Assembly: GCA_963576475.1 (NCBI GenBank)
Contig: OY754977.1
Location: forward strand, 12,089,854 to 12,153,853
Length of the DNA stretch: 64,000 bases
Direction of reading: 5' to 3'
Source of the DNA: Molanna angustata
Taxonomy: Eukaryota; Arthropoda; Insecta; Trichoptera; Molannidae
In this document: positions 20,410 through 32,400 of the stretch, piece after piece
Position numbering within the stretch: position 1 is the stretch's first letter
How the letters are laid out: the number at the start of each line of letters is the position of its first letter
Program-made: the position numbers and the translations under genes
The notes under the pieces: generated by a model
Databases searched by the model: none
Told to the model about the DNA's origin: nothing
The model's input: the letters and a program-made list of their open reading frames with translations, nothing else

Positions 20410-23400
20410 GTGTGTATTGTTTTTTTTAAATATAATATTTCTTTAAAATGAAACTTATTTCGATTAATCTGCGTATTCGAACAGAGACGCCACAACTTTT
20501 AAAAAATGTTTACCCTAGATTAATTATCACGGGGAAAATGATATTTGTTGGAAAAATAAAAAATAAATTAACTTCATTTTATTCAACATTGGGTATGCTA
20601 TTAATCAATTATTTAATAAGAATAGGCTAGATTTTGCATTACACCAGCAACGTATTTAATGCCATATAGGTACCTACTTACTTATGCAGAGAACCTTAGT
20701 AGAGAATTGAATTATTTGAGTTATTCTTTTGGAAAAGGAGTGTTATTTTTCTAGAAAAGCGGTGATATTATCTGCATTATTTATCCAGAAATTGTGTTAT
20801 TTTTAAGAAATCGGTTTTATTTTTTAGTAAAATGGTAACAGTTTTAAGAAATATGTATAATTTTCTACAAAAAATATAAATTCAACTAATCAACACACGA
20901 TTTAGATGCAAGTTTTTTTCACAATAAATGATATTATGATTAAATAATTTCCATAATAAAGATTTAAAATTGTTTGAAAAGTTACAAACAAATGGAACTT
21001 TGTCATCCAAAATCCAGTCATTTTCTATTCAAAACGCATTTATTTATATTTGTATGTAATAAAAATAACATAATTTATTTCTTTAAATTTTAATTAGATT
21101 CAATATTAAGAAACGATGTCGTAGACAAGTTATTTTTTAAGGTTTGTTCTTCTGTCTGCCAAAACAGTATTATAGGATGATAGAAAACTATATGAATCGA
21201 CATTAACATAAAGCATCCATCCATCATCCATAATATAGCTTTATTTATTGAGTTAACAAATTATTTTCGTCATGTTGTCTTAATTTTTAATTATGTATTA
21301 TGTAGATTTCACCCGCAGAAATTTGAGTTACAATAATTATTTTTTAATTCTGCTTTTTTGGTGGATAATTATTGATGCTGTGTATATTTTTACGAAAATG
21401 TCCTAAATAGCCATATTTTGGTGTTATTGTTCTAAAACGTGAAAATTTGCGTTATTCACGAAATAAATGCAAAATTTGAATAGTATCGGGTTTATCGCAA
21501 ACACGAATAATTGTCTCTACTTATGTGTAAATAATAAATTCACTTTTTATTATTATTTCGACAAAGATTTTGTAAGTAAATACTATGGGAAGTTTATACT
21601 TCATTTACATATTTTCCTCGATGTTTAATGTATATTTTAGTACTTATGTACTTACATACACCTGCCTGGTTTTCCGAAAAAAATATTATTAGGTATTTAA
21701 AAATCAAGGTTTTCCGTTAAAAATATCCACTTTCAGAAAAATTTGAGCAAATTCTTATACATAGGTAGGTACGCACCGGATTAATTAGGCATAAAAAAAT
21801 AATATAAATTGAAAATCATTATTATGTATAATAATACATCAAGTATACTGAAAGTTTACTTCTTTATTATCTGTGAATAGTGTGAATGCATCAGGCGTTT
21901 TGATGATACACTTTGTGCAACAATGCAACAAACTACAAACTACGTCATACAATGGAAGTATAAGCAAATACTCTAGATATCTAGAGTATTTGGTATAAGT
22001 AGGAACATTGTATTTTTATGATTGGATGTTTACACGTAATACGCTATTGTTAACGTGTTTATTATTCATTTTTCTTATAAAAGTCATTGAAGACGAAAAT
22101 GTGTTCACCAGAACCAAAGAGTATATAATACCTACGGATAACCAGAACTGTCACTTTAAACAATCTAAAGTAATAAAGCAATCAAAATGTTAGTGTTTGT
22201 GTGTGTGTATGTGTGTGTGTGTGTTTGTCTCACGCCTTCTGAAAAACCAAGAGCATCTAAAAATCTAATTTATGTGCGAACGTGTACCTGTATACCTGAT
22301 GCAGTGTCACGCTAAAAATAATGCGATAAAAATGCTGAATTTTAAAAATATTTCAATAATTATTTTTTTCATACAAAATTTTCCAAGTCGTATCTGTCAA
22401 AAAAGTGTACATTTTGCACGCAAATATCTGTTAGTTTAAAAGTTAGAAGTACGTATTTACACGAAAAAAATATATTTTCAAGTATAACTTAGCGTTTGAG
22501 TGAAAAACATGGTGAATATTTTGTATAATTATAATGTTTAACTTATTTTTAATGTAAGCGTTTTGTACATGAACGCCGCCATTTTAATATCTTTTCATAC
22601 AATATTTCATTTTCCTACCGAATGAATATGTTCTTGAAAATAATAAACCTTTGAATTAAATGTAATTATGAAATAATAAAATGAAACACAAGACATTACA
22701 GCAAGTTTTAAGACATATATTGTAAAAATGTGTTTATTATTAGTAAAGATATAGGCATAATAAAATTGCATAATTTGTAAATAATATTTGATTTTTCTGA
22801 CAATTTTCATTTTTATGGCATCGAACAAACCAATGTATGTAGGTACCTACATATTCAAAAAATGTCTCAAACCATTTGATATTTTTTACGTATTGGAATG
22901 GTTACTATGGTAACGGAAAGATTCTGATATTCAAATAAAATTTGTTATGAATCGAATTTATTTAGAACATTGTTGTAGGTAGGTACCTACCTATTATTAT
23001 TTACTTACAAATCAACAATATACTGATTTCCTATCGGAAAATTATTTTATTTATTTATTTATGAATGTATGAATGTATGCAAGCGATGTGCTCCTAAACC
23101 GTATGTCCGATTACAATGAAACTTTGGCGAATTGTCGAGCGTGTGCCCGAGGTGGTTTCTGGATTTAAACTTTTTTCTTATTCTTCTTCTTCTTCGTGTA
23201 TTTGGTCATTTTACCAATGAAAGCGGAATATCCTGGGAAAAGAAGGTCCGACTGTCCCTCCATCTCTTCGCAGGTCTTCCAGGACGGTTTCTGGATTTAA
23301 ACTTTTTTCTTCTTCTTCTTCATCGTGTATTTGGTCATTTTACCTATAAAGGTGGAGTATCCTGGGAAAAGAAGACGGTGCTTACATCTCTTCGCGGTTC

Positions 23401-26400
23401 TTCCAGGATGGTTTCTGGATTTAAACTTTTCTTACCCGAATGAAGGGACGGGATGTAATTGAAGGGAAGGGAGGCACTAAAGGGCCTGAAGGGACGGGAG
23501 GTATTAAAGGGCCTGAAGGGACGGGAGGTACTGAAGGGCCTGATTGGAAGGGACGTGATGAGGGATTGAAGGGACGGGATGTACTGAAGGGCCTGATGGG
23601 ACGGGAGGTACTGAAGGGTCTGAAGCGACGGCTCCTGGAGTCTAATTATTTTTCTTCTTAATTTTATGTAGACCTTTAAGGACAGTTTTAATACAAACTA
23701 TTTCCTATAGATTAATCTTCTTCTTCTTTTATGAAGACCTTTTGCTCAGTTTTTATACAATCTATTTCCAATAGTCTAATTCTTCTATTTTATGTATTTT
23801 TTCTTATTTTATGTAGACCATTGGGATTTTTTAAACAAACTATGTCTTATAGTCTTATACTTATTCTTCTCTTTTTTATTTAGACTTTTGGGTTAGTTTT
23901 AAGTCTAATAGTCTATTGTGCAGAAATATTATTAACGATATGCACACTTGATGAAAATACATATGTAAAAACGAATGGGATGTGGGATGTGAAGATGTAA
24001 CCTGCACTAGAATCTTTTCAATACTTTTGTTTAATCAAATTTAAACCATTTATATCATCCTATTTTAAATAATTTTTAACACCTACATAATATATTTGAT
24101 TTCGTTGACAATATTTAAAGAAAGGGAGCTGTGGCCATTACTGAATTCTTCACAACGTTTATATTCAAATTATTTACCATAGTTTAAGTCTTCTTCTTCT
24201 TCGTTAATGTAGACTTTTGTGTCAATTTTAAGTTCATCAGTCTAATTGTGCAAAAATATAATGCACACTTGATGAAAAAATATAAAACGAATGGGATGTG
24301 ACCAACACTGGATCTTTTCAGTACATTTGTTTAATCAAATTTTAACCACATCCCAACATCCAAAATTACTAAATATTCAATAGGTAAGTACATATTACAA
24401 TTTGTTTTCGATGATAATATTTAAAAATGGGGGTTGTGGCCAAACCAATCTCTTTACAATGTTGATAAACAGTCATATTTAAAACCATTTCGAATAGTGA
24501 AGAAATTGTATATTATACTTCATTCACACTTTATAGCAATATATAAAAAATAATGGGTTGTGGCCATCACTTGAACATTTTACAATCAAATTCAATCATA
24601 TTTCAAACCACTTTTCATAGTCCGATTTTGCAAAATAATTGGGTGACAATATTATAAAAACGATTGCTTTTTCCTTCACAATTTTACATTCTTGGCCAAC
24701 GGCGGGACATAAAAGCTAGTTTATAATAAGTATACACCTTAAATTATATCTAAAGTAATAAAGCAATCAAAATGTTAGTGTATGTGTGTGTGTATGTGTG
24801 TGTGTGTGTGTTTGTCTCACGCCTTCTGAAAAACTAAGAGCATCTAAAAATCTAATTTATGTGCGAACGTGTACCTGTATACCTGATGCAGTGTCACGCT
24901 AAAAATAATGCGATAAATATGCTGAATTTTAAAAATATTTCAATAATTATTTTTTTCATACAAAATTTTCCAAGTCTAATCTGTCAAAAAAGTGTACATT
25001 TTGCACGCAAATATCTGTTAGTTTAAAAGTTAGAAGTACGTATTTACACGAAAAAAATTTACTTTCAAGTATAACTTAGCGTTTAAGTGAAAAACATGGT
25101 GAATATTTTGTATAATTATAATGTTTAACTTATTTTTAAAGTAAGCGTTTTGTACATAAATGCCGCCATTTTAATATCTTTTCATACAATATTTCATTTT
25201 CCTACCGAATGAATATGTTCTTGAAAATAATAAACCTTTGAAATAAATGTAATTATGAAATAATAAAATGAAACACAAGACATTACAGCAAGATTTAAGA
25301 CATATATTGTAAAAGTCTGTTAATTATTAGTAAAGATATAGGCATAATAAAATTGCATAATTTGTATATAATATTTGATATTTCGGACAATTTTCATTTT
25401 TATGGCATCGAACAAACCAATGTAGGTACCTACATATTCAAAAAATGTATCCGAACCATTCGATATTACTTACGTGTTCGAATCGTTTCTATGGCTACAG
25501 AAAGAATGTGATATTCAAATAAAATTTGTTAGGAATCGAATTTATTTAGAAGGTTGTTGTAGGTAGGTACCTACCTAATACTATTTACTTACAAATCAAC
25601 AATAATATACCTATACTGATTTCCTATAGGAAAATTATTTTATTTATTTATTTATCAACCGTTTGTCCGATTATAATGAAACTTTGGTGAATTGTCGAGC
25701 GTATGCCCAGGATGGTTTTTGGATTTAAACTTTTTTCTTATTCTTCTTCTTCTTCGTGTATTTGGTCGTTTTACCTATGAAGGGGGAGTATCCTGGGAAA
25801 AGAAGGTCCGACTGTCCCTCCATCTCTTCACAGGTCTTCCAGGACGGGTTCTGCATATAAACTTTTTTCTTCTTTTTCTTCAACGTGTACTTGGTCATCT
25901 TACCTATGAAGATGAACTATCCTGGGAGATGAAGGTCCAATTTTCCTTCCATCTCTTCGCAGGTTTCTGGATTTAAACTTTTTTCTTCTTCTTCTTCATC
26001 GTCTATTTGGTCATTTTACCTTTGAAGGTGGACTAACCTGGGAGAAGAATGTCCAATTTTCCTTCCATCTCTTCGCAGGTATCTGGATTTAAACTTATTT
26101 CTTCTTCTTCTTCTACATCGTGTATTTTTGGTCATTTTACCTATGAAGTTGGAGAATCCTGGGAGAAGAAGGTCCAACTGTCCTTCCATCTCTTCGCAGG
26201 TATCTGGGTTTAAACTTTTTTCTTCTTATTCGTGTATTTAGTCATTTTACCTATTAAGTAGAGCATCCTGGGAAAAGAAGGTTCTTTCATCTCTTCGCGG
26301 TTCTTCCAGGATGGTTTCTGGATTTAAACTTTTCTTAACCGACTGATGGGACGGGATGTAATGAAGGGAAGGGAGGCACTAAAGGGCCTGAAGGGAAGGG

Positions 26401-29400
26401 AGGTATAAAACTGCCTGAAGGGACGGAAGGTACTGACGGGCCTGATGGGAAGGGACGTAATGAGGGATTAAAGGGACGGGAGGTACTGAAGGGCCTGAAG
26501 CGGCGGGTCCTGGAGTCTAATTCTTTTTCTTCTTAATTTTATGTAGACCTTTAGGGCAGTTTTTATACTAACTATTTCCTATTGTCTAATTCATCTTCTT
26601 CTTCTTTTATGTATACATTTGGGTCATTTTTTTATAAAAATTATTTCCTTTAGTCTAATTATTATTCTTCTTCATTTAAGTACGTAGACTTTTGGGAGAG
26701 TTTTAATACAAACTATTTCCAATAGTCTTATTCATTTTCTTTTATACAAACTATTCAGTATTTATACAAACTATTTCCAATAGTCTAAATATTCTTCTTC
26801 TTCTTTTTTGTAGACCTTTTGGTGAGCTTTTATACAATCTATTTCCAATAGTCTAATTCTTCTATTAGGTATATGTATTTTTACTTATTTTATGTAGACC
26901 ATTGGAATAGTTTTTTATACAAACTATTTCTTATAGTCTTATACTTATTTTTCTCTTTTTTATTTAGTCTTTTGGGTTAGTTTTAAGTCTAATAGTCTAT
27001 TGTGCAGAAATATTATTAACGATATGCACACTTGATGAAAATACATATGAAATGAATGGGATATGGGATGTGACGATATAACCTGCACTAGAATCTTTTC
27101 AATACTTTTGTTTAATTAAATTTAAACCATTTATATCATTAACACCTAATATATAAAGAATGGGGGTTGTGGCCATTACTGAACTCTTCACAACATTTAT
27201 ATTCAAATTAAAAACTATTTACTATAGTTCAAGTCTTCTTCTTCTTCGTTAATGAAGACTTTCAGTCAAATTGAGCAAAAATATAATGCACACTTGATGA
27301 AAAAATATAAAAACGAATGGGATGTGACCAATACTAGATCTTTTCAGTACCTACGTTTGTTTAATCAAATTTTAACCACATCCCAACATCCAAAATTACT
27401 AAATTTTCAATAGGTACACATTACAATTTGTTTTCGATGATAATATTTAAAAATGGGGGTTGTGGCCAAACTTATCTCTTTACAACGTTGATAAACAGTC
27501 ATATTTAAAACCATTACGCAAAGTCCATGCGAGCAGAAATTGTATAAATATTATACTTCATTCACACTTTATAGCAATATATAAAAAAGAATGGGTTGTG
27601 GCCATCACTTGAACATTTTACAATACTTAAACTCAATCAAATTTCAAACCACTTTTCATAGTCTGATATTGCAAAATAATTGGGTGACAATATTATAAAA
27701 ACGATTGCTTTTTCTTTCACAATTTTACATTCTTGGCCAACGGCGGGACATAAAAGCTAGTATGATATAATTCTATGGTACCTATACACATTGATTTTCT
27801 TTAGTCTGTATTTTATTCAGTCTTCAGAATAGCAAAAAATACATAAAATGAATAAATCTGAAATTTCATTAAAAATTTAGCGCGTTTTCGGAATTGAGCC
27901 CTGGCAGTCCATACACAGTCAATTTAGATTACAATCATTGATTTTGATGAAGGATCGCGATTGACGGTGTCTAGGGCTGCTAAAATGCAAGTTTGTTAAA
28001 ATATCATTTAATGAGCTTTGACAGCACGCTATTCTCATTTTACCTAATATTCGATTTTTATAAAGCGTTTAGAGGCTTTGAATTTGTCATTTTCCCTGCT
28101 AAACTCCTCTACATGGATAATCCAATATGAGAATTTGGAACACATCCTGTGGAAGCAAATTGCATCCACATAGATCGGAGATCCTTATTGCTGTCAGTGG
28201 GTCTCTAATGATCATGTGGAGAAACTGTACTTTATTATTAGGTGGTTTCCATTGAGATAATTTTTTTCCAGAGATCTTGGTTACTTCTCTGACGCCCGAT
28301 ATATGATGAAGGTACTTAAAGATCTGAAGTATGACAGTTTATGATTGTGATTTTTTACATTCGATAGTTTTTCGCATCATATTGCCGAGACTTAATCTAA
28401 AGGGCTCCATGAGCTATCTTTGTGCTACATAATCTTTTGGGTGTTTATAATGTTCTATCAAGAGGCCAATAACCTTGGGGGTATAATAGCCAATAACAGT
28501 CACCATAATATGCTGAGTGGGAAGCAATTGGAAGTAATTCTAGGTGTACTTTATTCTTTCTTAATATTTTCCGTCATTATCATTACACAATTACTATACA
28601 AATAATCTCATATACATGGTCCCTAAACAAAACAAATGTTTATGAAAGAAATTGGTCAAGGCATGATTTTACCCTGCATTCACTGACTTACTAATCCAAC
28701 TCACTATAGTGAGGCCAGCGTATTTGCGTTTGAACCCCTGTTTCTTAGGACCTCTATTATCTTCCTTTCTTCTCACCATCAAAGAAAAATTTATCAGAGA
28801 TTGTCAACCATTTTTTTTCACTATATTGTTATATTAAAAAATGAAAATATTGTTGATGATAAGCAAAAAAACCTATCTGACTATGTGCATGCTGAGGCGG
28901 TAATTAAGGTGTTGTTTTTTTTCACTACCCTTTGGTTGCCGATATCCAATGAATAACAGAACAGAAACCAATGAATATCAGAACAGAAACCAATGAATAT
29001 CAGAGCAGCCTACCAATGAATATCAGAACAGAAATCAATGAATATCAGGCAGCCTGTGTTTAGTTTCAAGTGCACTAATAGACTGGCCCCACAATAACTC
29101 ATCTAAATTTTGGAAGAAGTTCTATATTTACATTTTCTAAATGAATTGAAAGATTGTGGTATTGCTAAAGATAATTTATTTTTAACAGTGAAGACTTCTA
29201 ATTTCATAGTTTTTGGGAATGATAAGGTCAATTACTGCTCACATGTGTAAGCATTTTCACTGTACAAAAGGTTTTACTTTATGAGTAAGAAACAGTCTTT
29301 CTTCATTATTTGTAAGGTAATGAATGAATAAACTAAACCACTTTGATGTTGAAATGTATTAAGGCATCATTATATGATACTTCCCAGTTTATTTTTACAG

Positions 29401-32400
29401 AGTTGAGGTGTTGAAATGTCCATCAGACAATCTGATAACAACCAAACATAAGTGCAGAGTTTCCACTGAATGGGTCGACTGCACCAGAAAACATTGCTGC
29501 CCAGATTATACATATATCGCTGGAAGGTAAATATATATCTTAAGACCGCACAGGTACTCAAATGTGATTAGAGCTGCATTGGCATTTCCTCATTTACTCA
29601 ACCAATACAGACAATCGTTTTGAGACTGAGGACAGGGATAAATAGCTTGATAGTTTCAGATTCATAATATTTAAAAATTCGACTGTTATTAAAGGTATAA
29701 CTCATATTGTCTCTTACGTTGTTCCTATTTCGTCAAGTCATACAAAATGTATGGCAGGACGAACCCCATAGCTTCTACGTCAGTACGAGAAATGGGATAC
29801 AACTCACTAAAAATTCTCAGTGCCTGTGCAGCCTTAAGATTTGAATATATTTATAAATAATTGTCGGCCTTCGTGGTTCGGTTGGTTAGGTATTTGACTG
29901 GTGATCCAAAGGTCCCGGGTTCGATTCCCGGTGGAGAAACAGTTTATAATTTGTGTTTTCAGTCTGGATCTGTGAGACGATTAATATTGTAAGTCTCCAG
30001 AATGTGGTAACTTGTTATTGGGTGCATGTTAAATTAATATTTGACAAAGTACCTGTTGGTTGCCCGAGAAGTAATATAAGGAAGTAATTGCAAAAATGAT
30101 CTAGTAGGTATTTTAATGTAAAAACATAATTATTCCAAGTTTATCCCAACTCACAATTGAGTTAAGTGAACTGTTTTACCAAATTATATTAATAATAATA
30201 ATAAGAATTTTTATCAGAGGGGCAAGTCTGGTTCGACCGGCGAAATCAAAACCCAAGTGATTACCCATATCATGGATATAATTATCGTATGGAGTTCTAT
30301 GACATCTAAAGATATTGTAGAACTCCATATATAATTATATCCATGATATGGGTAAACAAGGAGGGTTTTCATTTCGACGGTCAACCAGACTTGCTTCCCA
30401 GGATCATTCTGAGGGCACTGACATTTTAGTTTTTTGTTTTTTATAGAAATTGATCTTTATAGGACTATTTCACTCACAAGTATCGATCATACTTAGTCAC
30501 ACCTTGTTGACTCTGTCAAACTACCTTAAGAAGTTGTTACTCTATGATTATTGTTACAAGTAATGTATATGTACCCAAGTGATGACTCTAGTAAAATATG
30601 TTTTTGTACATTAATTATATGTCAATTATGTCCTTAACTAATGTGACTTTATTTAACCTCTATAAACATTAATCCTAATGAGATATAAATTGTACTCTAT
30701 TAAATGTAAATAAAATAAATAAGTATGATTCAGATGACTCGAGTGTGACATGTCTTCCACAAAGCTCTTTTCTCTGATACAATTCTTGAATGTATTGTGG
30801 TGCCAGGTTGTATCTAGCATCAAACAAATTTTAAAGTCAATTCGCTTAGGAAACTTGAAGGTATTATTCTTTAACTAGTGTAATTAATCTAGAAGAGGCA
30901 TTATGTGACATCTGTTTAAAATGTAGAAAACTATGTATGGACTACTATGCCATAGTTTAAAGCTGTTTGAAATCTATTTAATTTCCTGCAAATGAAATCA
31001 TTTCATACAAAAACTTCACATGTTTTAATTTTTTTTCATGTCATTAAATACTGTTTATAATAAATTGTTTGAACTTCCTGTTTATCCATAGATGTTTTCC
31101 AAAAGAAACAGATCCATGCAGTCTGAATTTATGCGAGCAGAGATGTGCAATTTATATGCAGAGAGTTATTTGTACATGCTATCAAGGGTATTCGTTTAAT
31201 TCACATAATCAAAAGAACGGCATCACACCAGTATGTGAAGGTAATATTAACACAACAATTAATTAATTTATTGGTTTAATTAGAGTTGTACAGCCATACT
31301 TTAATTGCAGATCAACAATGTAATAATGTTAACAATGGCAATGTTATAATGTTTATTGAGTGGACCAGTGAAAATGCATTATAGTTGTCGCCAAATAACT
31401 TGAACTTTTAGCCGAGAAGGGGGGCGATTTGCACGTAAACCAACGAAGTAAAAAGACACAAATTTGCACTCTGCGCAACCGGAAGCTGGTTCAAGATGTT
31501 TGTTGAAAATTATACCTTCTTTGATATTTCGAAATTTACAGGGTTATTAGAAATATTCATAACATCTTTTCCTTGTCCTTCTTTCATATTTGTTTAGGGT
31601 GTGCTCTCATTATTTTTCTTTTTCATGACTTATTATCATGTAATACTTTTCATCCAGTTATGCCTTTTTCAACTCCTTATCCATACCACATTTAAACATA
31701 TACTTTGACTATATGAATAATACATATATAATTAACACAAATTTTTATTTAGAGCTACATATTGAAAGAAATGAGATTAATAAAAGATCATGTTTGAACA
31801 TAAAGAGAAAATTGTCAAGAGAGGATTCTTTGTCATTTGGTTATCTCTTTTTACTTCAAAGTAAAGAAAACAAAATAAATAAATTTATGTTTTTAAATTA
31901 TTCATGGGAAATTAAAATTACAAATATGTATTTACAAATAGTAACACATGAAAAATTATTCTATATATTATGCTTTTTTTTACTATGCATTTTTCAACCA
32001 TGTCTTACTCAATCTTCATTTTAGGGAGAATTTTTGTTTATGATTTAAATTTTTTAATTTTATTCCAACAGATATTGATGAATGCAAAGATAAACATGGC
32101 GACTGTGAACACAAATGCATAAATACTCTGGGAAGTTACCATTGTGAGTGTTTTGAAGGTTATACACTTAATACAGATAATAGAACATGCAATCAGGACA
32201 ACGTGCAAGTAAGCAAAAACAAGGATGTTGTTCTAATTTTGAAATACTATTGTAGCCGCCAATGTTCATATAGAGAACAAGTCTCGACAAGTGTTGGGAA
32301 TCAAATGTCACGTGCTCGGTGGATGAGTGCGCTTATACGTGATATGCCATCTCTCTCTCTCCATCAGCCACACTCTTCACACGCGTACTAGATTATATGA

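Larger units (their letters stand above)
22164..24719 (+). mobile_element. Non-autonomous Helitron, family 1, copy 1 (2556 bp)
   Basis: It starts TCTAAAGTAATAAAGC after an A and ends GACATAAAAGCTAG before a T. This is the A|TC...CTRR|T signature of Helitrons inserted between A and T, with no target duplication. The same ends occur at 24749-27760 and, for the 3' end, inverted at 61578. A short GCC-AAC-GGC stem lies about 10 bp before CTAG. Inside are a TG microsatellite near the 5' end, a roughly 115-bp minisatellite (about 23140-23430), a 27-bp G-rich minisatellite (about 23440-23640) and 65-75-bp pyrimidine-rich units (about 23645-23900). There is no Rep/helicase. Confidence 0.85.

Noticed and set aside
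23440..23661. Gly-rich frame inside CCBE1 intron 1 that looks like a collagen exon
   Set aside because: It is generated by the 27-bp minisatellite of the Helitron, recurs in copies outside the gene, and lacks a regular Gly-X-Y pattern and splice sites in phase.
25700..26335. Regularly spaced repeats that might suggest a CRISPR-like array
   Set aside because: The units are contiguous minisatellite copies without unique spacers, inside a eukaryotic transposable element.
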